Shown here: one piece after another, positions 30,578-40,521 of the stretch | How the letters are laid out: each line of letters opens with the position of its first letter | Position numbering within the stretch: position 1 is the stretch's first letter | Assembly: GCA_964200075.2 (NCBI GenBank) | Contig: CAXNAA020000001.1 | Location: forward strand, 32,001 to 88,000 | From: Sphacelaria rigidula | Taxonomy: Eukaryota > Phaeophyceae > Sphacelariales | DNA: 56,000 nucleotides | Direction of reading: 5' to 3' | Made by a program: the position numbers and the translations under genes | Notes under the pieces: generated by a model | The model's input: the letters and a program-made list of their open reading frames with translations, nothing else | Told to the model about the DNA's origin: nothing | The model's database searches: none

Positions 30578-30899
30578 GAATAGTTAGTAAAAATTTATAA
30601 TCAATATAGTAATCAATATAGTCTATATTATACACTCTTAAAGCAATCTAGATCAAAATCAAAATATATAAAGTATAATATACTGTGTATATATACTTTG
30701 GTTTAGTAACCAATTCAAAGCTTTAGTTCAAAGTAGTTTTAAATTATCTTTTCTAGATATTTAGATACTAAAAACTTAGTATAACATAAAGTTATTAAAT
30801 CCCGTGCTTAAAGTATTTAATAACTGAAAAAAAAAAGATATATACAGATAGAACAACCACTTATTTCAATTATAAATTATTTAATTAAAGGAGATTTTT
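30578..30899. other. 322-bp divergent spacer between petN and acsF
   Basis: No gene is seen. It holds a 12-bp tandem duplication near 30599-30622 and a perfect 11-bp hairpin (30790-30800 with 30815-30825). A strong Shine-Dalgarno sequence AAAGGAG lies just before the acsF start, one of the clearest in the window. Confidence 0.6.
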
Positions 30900-32003
30900 A
30901 TGACCGAATCTTTTACTCAAAATAGTTTTATAGAACAAAAAGTAGTATTAACGAAAACCCCTGCAAAGGAATCATTATTAACACCACGTTTTTATACTAC
31001 TGATTTTGAAGAAATGTCGACTCTAGATATTGAAAATAATAAGGTAGAAATTGAAGCCATTATAGAAGAATTTCGAACTGATTACAACCAATATCATTTT
31101 ATAAGAGATCAAGATTTTACTCAATCTTGGGAACATTTAGCAGAACCAACAAAGTTATTAATGACTGAGTTTTTAGAAAGATCTTGTACTGCTGAATTTT
31201 CAGGTTTTTTATTATATAAAGAGTTATCAAGAAATTTAAGAAATACTAACACCCTTTTATCTCAAGGTTTTGCTTATATGTCACGTGATGAAGCTAGACA
31301 TGCTGGGTTTTTAAATAAATCAATGAGTGATTTTAATTTGACTTTAGATTTAGGTTTTTTAACAAAAAGTCGCAAATATACTTTCTTTTCTCCAAAATTT
31401 ATCTTTTATGCAACTTATTTATCGGAAAAAATTGGATATTGGCGCTATATTACTATTTATCGTCATTTAGAAAAAAACGCTGATTTTCGAATTTACCCAA
31501 TTTTCCGATTTTTTGAAAGTTGGTGTCAAGATGAAAATCGACATGGTGATTTTTTTGCTGCAATCTTAAAATCACAACCAGATTTATTAAATACTACAGT
31601 TGCTAGCCTTTGGTGTCGGTTCTTTCTATTATCGGTATTTGCAACTATGTATTTAAATGATTTGCAACGAGCAGATTTTTATTCAGCTATTGGATTAGAT
31701 GCACGAAAGTTTGATATTCATGTTATTAAAAAAACTAATATTAGTTCTGGGCGTTTGTTTCCTATTACACTTGATTTAGAAAATCCCTTTTTCTTTACAT
31801 ATTTAGATAAGTGCGCGAAAGCAAATTTAGCGTTAATAGCGATGGATACTAATAATATAGAAAATCATGATTGGCATATTATTCATATTCCACAAAAATT
31901 CATAAAGAAAATGTCTTATCTAAGCATAATAATAATAAATCTTGTTAAATTATATTTATTAAAACCAGTAAATTCACAAAAAAATTGGGATATTATCTAT
32001 TAA
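30900..32003 (+). CDS. acsF: Aerobic magnesium-protoporphyrin IX monomethyl ester cyclase
   Basis: AcsF (Ycf59) is the di-iron membrane-associated enzyme that forms the fifth ring of chlorophyll using O2. The 367-residue protein has the two E-x-x-H iron-binding motifs, seen as D-E-A-R-H-A-G-F and D-E-N-R-H-G-D-F-F, plus other family segments such as [20 protein letters not shown]. It has a strong ribosome binding site. Its partner protein Ycf54 is encoded at 47540-47962. Confidence 0.97.
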   Translation: MTESFTQNSFIEQKVVLTKTPAKESLLTPRFYTTDFEEMSTLDIENNKVEIEAIIEEFRTDYNQYHFIRDQDFTQSWEHLAEPTKLLMTEFLERSCTAEFSGFLLYKELSRNLRNTNTLLSQGFAYMSRDEARHAGFLNKSMSDFNLTLDLGFLTKSRKYTFFSPKFIFYATYLSEKIGYWRYITIYRHLEKNADFRIYPIFRFFESWCQDENRHGDFFAAILKSQPDLLNTTVASLWCRFFLLSVFATMYLNDLQRADFYSAIGLDARKFDIHVIKKTNISSGRLFPITLDLENPFFFTYLDKCAKANLALIAMDTNNIENHDWHIIHIPQKFIKKMSYLSIIIINLVKLYLLKPVNSQKNWDIIY

Positions 32004-32014
32004 TTTTTCTTTTT

Positions 32015-32120
32015 TTAGTCATTTGTTTTAATAATTAATAGTAACTATTATCCAAATAATAGTAAAAATTTTTTAAAATGATTAAAACAAATATGGCTTG
32101 TTTTAAATTTAAATGACTAA
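32015..32120 (+). promoter_or_regulatory. Overlapping helices in the acsF-ycf42 spacer
   Basis: Four perfect helices can form. Helix 1 pairs 32015-32024 with 32111-32120. Helix 2 (12 bp) pairs 32021-32032 with 32081-32092. Helix 3 pairs 32044-32051 with 32056-32063, with loop CCAA. Helix 4 pairs 32082-32090 with 32098-32106. Helices 2 and 4 share a strand and exclude each other, the arrangement of an attenuator. Whether it regulates ycf42 is unknown. Confidence 0.4.
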
Positions 32121-32168
32121 TTATGTATTCTTTTTTATAAATTTATAAATAAAAAAGTTTTTAATCCT

Positions 32169-32783
32169 ATGATTGATCTTAATAATTATGCCCAAGTTGG
32201 TAAATCAGCCCCTGATTTTGAAGTAACAGCAGTCTTTCAAGAAGAATTTGGAAAAATTCGACTATCCGATTATCAGAAAAAAAAATATGTTATTCTTTTT
32301 TTTTACCCTTTAGATTTTACTTTTGTTTGCCCAACAGAAATAACATCATTTAGTGATCGTTTTGACGAATTTTCTTCATTAGATACGGAAATTTTAGGTG
32401 TTTCAGTTGATAGTGAATATGCCCATCTAACTTGGTTACAAACTGAACGTGAAGAGGGAGGATTAGGGTTATTACAATACCCCTTAATTGCTGATTTACA
32501 AAAAGAAATAAGCAATTCTTATAATGTTTTACTAAAAGATTCTGGTGTTGCTTTACGAGGCTTATTTATTATAGATAAAGAAGGTATTATCCAATATGCA
32601 ACAATAAACAATTTATCTATTGGGCGAAGTGTAGATGAAACTTTGAGAATTTTACAAGCAATACAATATGTTAATGAGAATCCGGATGAAGCTTGCCCTG
32701 TTGATTGGACTCCAGGGAATGAAACAATTATTCAAGATCCAGAAAAATCTAAAGCTTTTTTTTTATCCGTAGAAAATGAATAA
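32169..32783 (+). CDS. ycf42: 2-Cys peroxiredoxin (Ycf42/Bas1)
   Basis: Thiol peroxidase that reduces H2O2 and alkyl hydroperoxides in the stroma. The 204-residue protein has the peroxidatic Cys54 in F-V-C-P-T-E and the resolving Cys176 in E-A-C-P-V-D-W. The typical 2-Cys segments D-F-T-F and [11 protein letters not shown] are also present. It would be reduced by the ferredoxin-thioredoxin system, whose FTR catalytic subunit (ftrB) is also in this window. Confidence 0.96.
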   Translation: MIDLNNYAQVGKSAPDFEVTAVFQEEFGKIRLSDYQKKKYVILFFYPLDFTFVCPTEITSFSDRFDEFSSLDTEILGVSVDSEYAHLTWLQTEREEGGLGLLQYPLIADLQKEISNSYNVLLKDSGVALRGLFIIDKEGIIQYATINNLSIGRSVDETLRILQAIQYVNENPDEACPVDWTPGNETIIQDPEKSKAFFLSVENE

Positions 32784-32791
32784 AAAAAGTT

Positions 32792-32814
32792 TTAAACTAA
32801 AATTGTTAGTTTAA
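32792..32814 (+). terminator. Hairpin after ycf42
   Basis: The perfect 9-base arms TTAAACTAA (32792-32800) and TTAGTTTAA (32806-32814) surround a five-base loop just downstream of the ycf42 stop. A 3'-end signal is likely. Confidence 0.45.
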
Positions 32815-32872
32815 TTTACTATATTTTAAGATTATTAATGTTTCATTATTAAAAAATTATTAAAAAATTATT

Positions 32873-33067
32873 ATGCCAAAACTTAAAATACGAAAAGCTG
32901 CAAAAAAACGTTATAAGTTAGTAACACAAAAACGATTTGTTAGACGAAAAGCCTTTAAGGGGCATTTATTAGAAAAAAAATCACCTAAACAAAAAAGAAA
33001 TTTAACAAATACTATTTTAGTAAGTAAAGCTGACACAAAGGTAATTCGAATTATGCTAGTTTGTTAG
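32873..33067 (+). CDS. rpl35: Ribosomal protein L35
   Basis: A very basic 64-residue large-subunit protein with the L35 pattern [14 protein letters not shown] and [12 protein letters not shown]. It lies 22 bp before rpl20, the bacterial rpmI-rplT order. Confidence 0.97.
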   Translation: MPKLKIRKAAKKRYKLVTQKRFVRRKAFKGHLLEKKSPKQKRNLTNTILVSKADTKVIRIMLVC

Positions 33068-33089
33068 ATATATTATATGTCAAAAGTCG

Positions 33090-33446
33090 ATGGTTAGAGT
33101 TAAGCGGGGAAATGTAGCAAGAAATCGTAGAAACAAAATTTTAAAATTTGCAAAAGGGTTTTGTGGTACTCATTCCAGTTTATTTCGTATTGCAAACCAA
33201 CAAGTAATAAAAAGTTTTGTTTATGCCTATATAGGAAGGAAAAAAAAAAAAAGAATATTCCGACAATTATGGATTACTCGAATTAATGCAGCAAGTCGAG
33301 AATATAATATTCGATATAGTCGATTTATTTGTTTTTTAAAACAGTCAAAAATTATCGTAAATCGAAAAATGTTATCACAGTTAGCAATTTTGGATCCATT
33401 TTCTTTTTCCTCTATAATAATAATGATTTCAAATTTTATAACTTAA
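33090..33446 (+). CDS. rpl20: Ribosomal protein L20
   Basis: Large-subunit assembly protein, 118 residues. It begins [14 protein letters not shown] and has the conserved [24 protein letters not shown] segment. It follows rpl35 and precedes ilvH. Confidence 0.97.
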   Translation: MVRVKRGNVARNRRNKILKFAKGFCGTHSSLFRIANQQVIKSFVYAYIGRKKKKRIFRQLWITRINAASREYNIRYSRFICFLKQSKIIVNRKMLSQLAILDPFSFSSIIIMISNFIT

Positions 33447-33522
33447 ATAGAAAAAATTTTCATTATAACTTTCATCACTTTATTTATAAATTTAATTATA
33501 AAAAATTAATTATATTAGAATT

Positions 33523-34056
33523 ATGTTAACTATGAAAAGAACACTTTCAGTAGTATTAGAAAGAGAACCAGGTGCATTAGTCCGTGTTATAAGTATGATT
33601 ACCAGAAGAAGATTTAATATTGAAAGTATAACAGTTGGAGGATGTGAAAGTAAATACTATGATAGAATGGTAATTACTATTCTAAATGATACTAATCAAG
33701 AACAAAGAGAAGGAGATTCAATTACTCAACTAATAACACAGTTACTTAGATTAATATGTGTTTTAGAGGTTAAAGATATAACATTTGTTTCTTCAATACA
33801 AAGGGAGCTTATTTTAGTAAAGATCAAAGTAAATAAAATGGAAAGAGCAGAAATTATTGAACTTATAAAACTATTTAAATTTAATATTATTGATATATCT
33901 CCATCTACTTTAATTTTAGAACTTTCTGATAACCCAGAAAAAATTATAGAATTTGAACAATTATTAGAAAACTATGAAATTATAGAATTAGTCCGAACTG
34001 GTAAAATTGGATTAATAAAAGACTCAATAAATATTATGAAACAATTATCATATTGA
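33523..34056 (+). CDS. ilvH: Acetolactate synthase small (regulatory) subunit
   Basis: Regulatory subunit of acetohydroxyacid synthase, the first common enzyme of branched-chain amino acid synthesis. The 177-residue protein has an N-terminal ACT domain (R-T-L-S-V-V-L-E-R-E-P-G-A-L-V-R-V, F-N-I-E-S-I-T-V-G) and a C-terminal dimerisation domain. A second ATG at 33532 starts M-K-R-T-L-S and matches the family start better. The catalytic subunit ilvB is not in this window. Confidence 0.94.
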   Translation: MLTMKRTLSVVLEREPGALVRVISMITRRRFNIESITVGGCESKYYDRMVITILNDTNQEQREGDSITQLITQLLRLICVLEVKDITFVSSIQRELILVKIKVNKMERAEIIELIKLFKFNIIDISPSTLILELSDNPEKIIEFEQLLENYEIIELVRTGKIGLIKDSINIMKQLSY

Positions 34057-34110
34057 TATTAATTCAATTTATATTATAAGCATCCTCAAAAATGATGAAA
34101 AAAAAAAATT

Positions 34111-34149
34111 AATAGATATATTCATACATTTATTAGTTTCATATCTATT
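34111..34149. terminator. Inverted repeat between convergent ilvH and ycf34
   Basis: The 9-base arms AATAGATAT (34111-34119) and ATATCTATT (34141-34149) are complementary around a 21-base loop, in the spacer where the two genes converge. It is a weak candidate for a shared 3' end. Confidence 0.35.
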
Positions 34150-34201
34150 TTTTATTTCATTTAAAAAAATGACCAATTTTAATAATTATAAATGAATCAA
34201 T

Positions 34202-34510
34202 TTAAAATATTAAATCATAAATAAGATATGAAGAAATTGAATTATAAAAAAATAGAGATTTATTTTTTATGGGATTAGAAATAGAAGAGATTAACCAATT
34301 ACCAGGTTTCTCTTCATACGATAAACATTGATTAATATCCCATTCAATTAGGTAATTTTTTTTTTTCGAAAATTTATTCAATCCAAATAATATAGGGGAT
34401 TGTGGATAAAAATTTTTTCTTATACTTTTAATTTGTTCACCATGCTTAATAGCAACAAATTTATAAGTGTAACAATTATTAATTTGAGAACAATTTAAGC
34501 AAATACACAT
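34202..34510 (-). CDS. ycf34: Ycf34 family protein
   Basis: A 102-residue protein with the Ycf34 N-terminal cysteine pattern M-C-I-C-L-N-C-x-x-x-x-x-C and the C-terminal E-W-D-I-N-Q-C-L-S-Y-E-E-K-P-G-N-W. Cyanobacterial Ycf34 has been reported to bind an iron-sulphur cluster and affect photosynthetic electron flow; the four N-terminal Cys seen here are consistent with that. The last 20 residues are AT-driven and unconserved. Confidence 0.9.
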   Translation of the reverse strand: MCICLNCSQINNCYTYKFVAIKHGEQIKSIRKNFYPQSPILFGLNKFSKKKNYLIEWDINQCLSYEEKPGNWLISSISNPIKNKSLFFYNSISSYLIYDLIF

Positions 34511-34547
34511 AAATTTTTATTTGAGTTTAAAAATAAATAGTTTTATT

Positions 34548-34835
34548 TGGGGGCGGAGGGACTTGAACCCTCACGATACAAATATCAACGGATTTTCATT
34601 TCTATAGTCTCTTTATAGAAAATGGACTCTATCTTTACCTATTAAGGTAGTTCCCGTCGAGTCTCTGCACCTTTATTTTTTTCTTTGGCTCAGGATTATA
34701 TATTTAGTTAAATATTGTTTTTTAGATTAACTAGTAAATAATTTCCCTGAATTTGAGAACTTACTTATAAATTAATTTCTGCTATTATAGCTCAAAATTT
34801 TAAGTCCGTTGCGTCTACCATTCCGCCACGCCCCC
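34548..34835 (-). tRNA. trnL-UAA: tRNA-Leu (UAA) interrupted by a group I intron
   Basis: The 5' exon (34802-34835) ends after the first anticodon base (GGACTT), and the 3' exon (34548-34596) begins AAAATCCG. Joined, they give a class II tRNA. The acceptor GGGGGCG pairs with CGCCCCC, and the anticodon is UAA with T-arm GAGGG-TTCAAGT-CCCTC. The intron lies at the same position, between the first and second anticodon bases, as in cyanobacteria and land plants. Confidence 0.95.
34597..34801 (-). other. Group I intron in trnL(UAA), 205 bp
   Basis: Core elements are readable on the minus strand. P is at 34742-34754 (AAATTCAGGGAAA). Q is at 34687-34697 (AATCCTGAGCC). R is at 34653-34670 (GTGCAGAGACTCGACGGG). 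S is at 34624-34635 (AAGATAGAGTCC). The upstream exon ends in T and the intron ends in G, the expected splice-site bases. No ORF for a homing enzyme is present. At 205 bp it is compact. Confidence 0.93.
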
Positions 34836-34903
34836 TATAGCAATGATATATTATCCTATATAATAATATAGGATTAAATAAATTTAGGGATATTAAAATT
34901 ATT

Positions 34904-34974
34904 AGGCGATACTCAGATTCGAACTGAGGATAGAGGATTTGCAATCCACGGCCTTACCACTTAGCTATATCGCC
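34904..34974 (-). tRNA. trnC-GCA: tRNA-Cys (GCA)
   Basis: A 71-base cloverleaf on the minus strand. The acceptor GGCGATA pairs with TATCGCC, the anticodon loop TTGCAAA gives GCA, and the T-arm is CTCAG-TTCGAAT-CTGAG. It is followed upstream by AT repeats and then the rbcL leader. Confidence 0.94.
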
Positions 34975-35131
34975 TTATACATATACATATACATATATAT
35001 ATATATGAATTATATTCAAAGATGTGTATAGATTATAAAATCAGCAATCAAAACAAATATCTATAGTATTTATCTACAATACTATAATATACTGTATCAA
35101 TATCATAAGTATAATAGTCATGCTAGGAAAT

Positions 35132-36673
<1,542 letters not shown>

Positions 36674-36925
36674 CCGTAAGCTAATGGAATTAACCTATTT
36701 TTTAATTTTTAAATATTATTTGTATTATTTGGATTGAATACTCTATTCAGTAATCTTTACTATTCATTTTAAATGTCTATAAGAAAATAATCTTTTTACA
36801 GATCAATTATCTAGAATCAAACATAATTTTTATTTTAATCGTGCAACTATTGGTCAAACAAAAAATTTAGTAAAATAAAAGATCATATATTTTAGGTATA
36901 TATAAATTATAAGGATATCTTAATC

Positions 36926-37345
36926 GTGAGAATTACACAAGGATGTTTTTCGTTTTTACCAGACTTAAGTGATGAGCAAATTAAAAAACAAGTTGCTTAT
37001 GCAATTAAAAAAGGTTGGGCTGTTAGTGTAGAATGGACAGATGATCCACATCCACGTAATAACTATTGGGAATTATGGGGACTTCCTTTATTTGATATTC
37101 AAGATCCAGCGGCTTTAATGTATGAACTTAATGAATGTCGTCGACTAAATCCTGAAGGATACATCAAAATCAATGCTTTTGATGCTAGTATTGGTACAGA
37201 AAGTTGTGCATTATCATTCATTGTAGATCGCCCTACTGATGAGCCTGGTTTCTACTTAGAGCGTAATGAAATTCACGGTCGTAATATCCAATATACAATT
37301 TCGAGTTATGCAGTACAAGCAAGACCTGAAGGTGATCGTTATTAA
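36926..37345 (+). CDS. rbcS: Rubisco small subunit, red-type, GTG start
   Basis: Small subunit of form ID Rubisco, 139 residues. It begins (GTG)-R-I-T-Q-G-C-F-S-F-L-P-D-L-S and has the C-terminal extension ending S-Y-A-V-Q-A-R-P-E-G-D-R-Y, which forms the beta-hairpins of red-type small subunits. No in-frame ATG lies at the conserved start; GTG here is usual for this gene in the lineage. AAGGA lies at 36911-36915, about 10 bp upstream. Confidence 0.98.
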   Translation: MRITQGCFSFLPDLSDEQIKKQVAYAIKKGWAVSVEWTDDPHPRNNYWELWGLPLFDIQDPAALMYELNECRRLNPEGYIKINAFDASIGTESCALSFIVDRPTDEPGFYLERNEIHGRNIQYTISSYAVQARPEGDRY

Positions 37346-37440
37346 TTTTATAGAGATAATCTATAAAATACAAAAAATAATCTTTAAAAATAATATATTT
37401 TAATATTAGTTAATTTATTTTTTAAAGGTTCTTTAAAGTT

Positions 37441-37492
37441 AATATTTTACTTAGAAAGACATTTTAATAAATGTCTTTCTAAGTAAAATATT
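37441..37492 (+). terminator. 22-bp hairpin after rbcS
   Basis: The perfect arms 37441-37462 and 37471-37492 enclose an eight-base loop, followed by an A run on the + strand. It is the first of two large hairpins downstream of rbcS and probably the rbcLS terminator or 3' stabiliser. Confidence 0.7.
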
Positions 37493-37500
37493 GAAAAAAA

Positions 37501-37555
37501 AATTCAACTATATATATATATGATATAATATCATTATATATATATATAGTTGAAT
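37501..37555 (+). terminator. Second large AT hairpin after rbcS
   Basis: The arms 37501-37521 and 37535-37555 are reverse complements (AATTCAACT plus alternating TA, then its mirror) around a short AT loop. Together with the preceding hairpin it makes a tandem pair before rpl32. Confidence 0.6.
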
Positions 37556-37637
37556 TTAGAAAGATTTCAATTTTATATAGTGCACAAATCCTTGTATCGA
37601 CTAATAATCAAAAGTCCATAGTATATAATACTTAGAT

Positions 37638-37829
37638 ATGATACAGAAATCTAAGTGTTCAAAATCAAAATCAAGACGTCGTTTTGCAAATTGGTTAGCA
37701 AAAGCTAGAACAGCCATGAAACAGTCATTAAGCAAAGGGAAATCAAAACTTAATAATTTGTCAAAAGATGAACAACTTAAAAATGATAGAGAGTTTCGAG
37801 GTTTTAGCTTGAAAAATAAAGTAAAATAA
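37638..37829 (+). CDS. rpl32: Ribosomal protein L32
   Basis: A 63-residue, strongly basic protein. Its start I-Q-K-S-K-C-S-K-S-K-S-R-R-R-F-A-N-W fits the L32 pattern V-P-K-K-R-T-S-K-S-K-x-x-x-R-K-A-N-W. The next segment K-Q-S-L-S-K-G-K-S matches the A-L-S-L-A-K-S stretch. The usual initial M-A-V-P is replaced by M-I-Q, so the N terminus is diverged. Confidence 0.8.
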   Translation: MIQKSKCSKSKSRRRFANWLAKARTAMKQSLSKGKSKLNNLSKDEQLKNDREFRGFSLKNKVK

Positions 37830-38061
37830 AAGAATAGGTAGATTCGACTAGATTAAGGTTTATAGTAATCTCTATGGAATACAAAACGTCAAGGATTTGT
37901 GTTTTCTTAAAAGTTGAAAGATAGATAAATTCTCTAGAGATTTTTTTGGTAATTACTAATTAAATTTAAACAAATTTATCGGTGTATAGTATATATAGTA
38001 TATATACTATTAATTAAACCTTTAAAAAAGGTTTATATTATTTATTAATAAATTAAATTTT

Positions 38062-39585
38062 ATGAAATTAGCTTATTGGATGTACGCAGGTCCAGCTCAT
38101 ATAGGTACTCTAAGAATAGCAAGCTCGTTTAAAAATGTACACGCTATTATGCACGCACCTTTAGGAGATGACTATTACAATGTTATGAGATCAATGCTTG
38201 AAAGAAAACGTGATTTTACAGCTGTAACAGCAAGTGTTGTTGATAGACATGTTTTAGCTAGAGGTTCACAGGAAAAAGTTGTTAATAATATTAATAGAAA
38301 AGATAAAGAAGAAAAACCAGATTTAGTTATTTTAACTCCAACTTGCACTTCAAGTATTTTACAAGAAGATTTGCAAAATTTTGTAAATCGTGCCTCGATT
38401 GAAACAAATGCTGATGTTTTATTGGCTGATGTTAATCATTATCGTGTTAATGAAATGCAAGCGGCTGATAGAACTTTAGAACAAATAGTTCAATTTTATA
38501 TAAAAAAAGCAGACAAGAATAAACAATTAAATATTTCTAAAACATTAGAACCTTCTGTAAATATAATTGGATCTTTTAATTTAGCATTCCATAATCAACA
38601 TGATATTGCAGAAATAAAAAGATTAATGTCTGATTTAAATATTAAAATAAATACAATTATTCCTGAGGGAGCATCTGTTCAAGAATTACAAAATTTGCCT
38701 AAAGCTTGGTTTAATCTTGTTCCATATCGAGAAATTGGTTTATTAACAGCTGAATATTTAAAAAAAGAATTTAATATACCCTTTATTGATATTACACCAA
38801 TGGGAGTGGTTGAAACAGCTAATTGTATAAGAAAAATTCAATATATTTTGAATAGAAATAATTTTGACGTTAATTTTGAGCGCTACATTGATATACAAAC
38901 TCGTTTTGTATCTCAATCTGCATGGTTTTCACGCTCTATTGATTGCCAAAATTTAACTGGAAAAAAAGCAATAGTATTTGGTGATTCTACTCATGCTGCA
39001 GCAATGACGAAAATTTTAACCAGAGAAATGGGAATTAATGTAGTATGGGCAGGAACTTACTGTAAATATGATAAATCTTGGTTTGAAAAAGAAGTTGGGG
39101 ATTTATGCGATGAAACCGTTATTACCGATGATCATAATTTAATAGGAGATTTAATAGCAAAAGTTGAACCTGCTGTAATATTTGGAACTCAGATGGAACG
39201 ACATGTAGCAAAACGATTAAATATTCCTTGTGGTGTGATTTCAGCTCCTGTTCATATTCAAAACTTTCCTTTAAGTTATAGACCATTTCTTGGCTATGAA
39301 GGAGCTAATCAAATAGCTGATTTAATATATAATTCTTTCACATTAGGTATGGAAGATCATCTATTAGAAATTTTTGGTGGACACGATACAAAAGAAGTAT
39401 TAAGTTCTAGTTTATCTGTGAATTCTGAAATAAAATGGAATTCTGAGTCACAAATAGAACTAACAAAAATTCCAGGGTTTGTAAGAGGAAAAATAAAACG
39501 AAATACAGAAAAATTTGCCCAACAAAAAAATTTGGATACAATTACATTAGAAGTAATGTATGCAGCTAAAGAAGCTGCGCAATAA
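38062..39585 (+). CDS. chlB: Light-independent protochlorophyllide reductase subunit B
   Basis: ChlB forms with ChlN the catalytic component of dark-operative protochlorophyllide reductase and helps ligate its 4Fe-4S cluster. The 507-residue protein begins [18 protein letters not shown]. It has the conserved [14 protein letters not shown] and ends with the small C-terminal domain of ChlB. The gene is intact, so dark chlorophyll synthesis is likely. chlL and chlN are also in this window. Confidence 0.98.
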   Translation: MKLAYWMYAGPAHIGTLRIASSFKNVHAIMHAPLGDDYYNVMRSMLERKRDFTAVTASVVDRHVLARGSQEKVVNNINRKDKEEKPDLVILTPTCTSSILQEDLQNFVNRASIETNADVLLADVNHYRVNEMQAADRTLEQIVQFYIKKADKNKQLNISKTLEPSVNIIGSFNLAFHNQHDIAEIKRLMSDLNIKINTIIPEGASVQELQNLPKAWFNLVPYREIGLLTAEYLKKEFNIPFIDITPMGVVETANCIRKIQYILNRNNFDVNFERYIDIQTRFVSQSAWFSRSIDCQNLTGKKAIVFGDSTHAAAMTKILTREMGINVVWAGTYCKYDKSWFEKEVGDLCDETVITDDHNLIGDLIAKVEPAVIFGTQMERHVAKRLNIPCGVISAPVHIQNFPLSYRPFLGYEGANQIADLIYNSFTLGMEDHLLEIFGGHDTKEVLSSSLSVNSEIKWNSESQIELTKIPGFVRGKIKRNTEKFAQQKNLDTITLEVMYAAKEAAQ

Positions 39586-39630
39586 TTATATAATTATATA
39601 ATTATATAATTATATAATTATATAATTATA
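39585..39630. repeat. 8-bp tandem repeat after chlB
   Basis: About 5.75 copies of ATTATATA run from the chlB stop codon onward. Such runs are prone to slippage and may vary in copy number between strains. Confidence 0.85.
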
Positions 39631-39667
39631 GACTATAATAATAATCCATATAGGTAGTTTATCCTCA

Positions 39668-39741
39668 CGGGACGTAGCGCAGTCTGGTAGCGTATCTGCT
39701 TTGGGAGCAGGGTGTCGCAGGTTCAAATCCTGCCGTCCCGA
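39668..39741 (+). tRNA. trnP-UGG: tRNA-Pro (UGG)
   Basis: A 74-base cloverleaf. The acceptor CGGGACG pairs with CGTCCCG, the anticodon loop TTTGGGA gives UGG, and the T-arm is GCAGG-TTCAAAT-CCTGC. It abuts trnfM with no spacer. Confidence 0.95.
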
Positions 39742-39815
39742 TGCGGAGTAGAGCAGTTTGGTAGCTCGTTGGGCTCATAACCCGAAGGTCGCAGGTTCAA
39801 ATCCTGCCTCCGCGA
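39742..39815 (+). tRNA. trnfM-CAU: Initiator tRNA-fMet (CAU)
   Basis: A 74-base initiator tRNA. The anticodon stem carries three consecutive G-C pairs (GGG-CTCATAA-CCC), the D-arm AGCAGTTTGGTAGCT is typical, and the T-arm is GCAGG-TTCAAAT-CCTGC. Positions 1 and 72 are T and G, a weak wobble instead of the usual C-A mismatch. It begins directly after the trnP discriminator base. Confidence 0.94.
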
Positions 39816-39879
39816 TCGTTTATAGCAATTTAACATTTAAACTATTTAAATATTCAAATTTTTGAATCAAAGTATAAAA

Positions 39880-40296
39880 ATGATAACACCTTCTTTAAAT
39901 TCTCCCCCTAATAATTTTGTTGGTAATTTTGGAGGTAGTACTGGTGGTTGGTTACATTCAGCACAAAATGATGAAAAATATGTTATTACATGGACTAGTG
40001 AAAAAGGTGATTTTTTTGAAATGCCTACAGCTGGTACTGGGTTAATGAAACTTGGCCCAAATCTTTTATACTTAGCACGTAAAGAACAATGTCTTGCATT
40101 TGGGACTCAACTACGTACGTTAAAAATAAAAAATTATAAAATTTATAGAATATTAGCTAGTGGAGAAATCCAATTTCTTCATCCAAAAGATGGTGTTTTT
40201 CCAGAAACAGTAAATAAAGGTAGAATTCCAGTAGGAAAAAAAGATTTTTCTATTGGTGAAAATCCAGATCCAGCTTCTATTAAATGGCAAAATTAA
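39880..40296 (+). CDS. psaD: Photosystem I subunit II (PsaD)
   Basis: PsaD is the stromal ferredoxin-docking subunit of PSI. The 138-residue protein has the hallmark [12 protein letters not shown] and Y-V-I-T-W-T-S, then P-T-G-like G-T-G-L-M and [16 protein letters not shown] chose the ATG at 39880 (M-I-T-P-S-L). An upstream in-frame TTG at 39862 would add six residues. Confidence 0.96.
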   Translation: MITPSLNSPPNNFVGNFGGSTGGWLHSAQNDEKYVITWTSEKGDFFEMPTAGTGLMKLGPNLLYLARKEQCLAFGTQLRTLKIKNYKIYRILASGEIQFLHPKDGVFPETVNKGRIPVGKKDFSIGENPDPASIKWQN

Positions 40297-40308
40297 TATA
40301 AGTTTTTG

Positions 40309-40342
40309 TATTTTACTTAAAAAATATTTTTTAAGTAAAATA
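40309..40342. terminator. Perfect 34-bp palindrome after psaD
   Basis: The 17-base halves (40309-40325, 40326-40342) are exact reverse complements with no loop. It lies just downstream of the psaD stop and shares the TTTTACTTA core with the hairpin after rbcS. A 3'-end signal is likely. Confidence 0.65.
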
Positions 40343-40416
40343 TAAAGACTTATTGTTTAGATTAAAGAAATTAAAAAAAATTATTATAAATAACAATTTT
40401 TTGAATAAAGTAAAAA

Positions 40417-40498
40417 GCGAACGTGGCGGAATTGGTAGACGCGCTAGATTTAGGTTCTAGTAAGTTTTCTTGTGAGAGTTCAAGTCTCTCCGTTCGCA
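40417..40498 (+). tRNA. trnL-UAG: tRNA-Leu (UAG)
   Basis: An 82-base class II tRNA. The acceptor GCGAACG pairs with CGTTCGC, the anticodon loop TTTAGGT gives UAG, the variable arm is AAGTTTTCTT, and the T-arm is GAGAG-TTCAAGT-CTCTC. It is uninterrupted, in contrast to trnL(UAA). Its end lies 23 bp from the converging ccsA. Confidence 0.95.
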
Positions 40499-40521
40499 AA
40501 AATACTTCTTTTCTTAAATTT

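Noticed and set aside
39585-39630. Tandem ATTATATA run considered as a replication origin or CRISPR-like array
   Set aside because: The units are 8 bp with no spacers and no adjacent DnaA-like boxes or cas genes; it is a simple slippage repeat.
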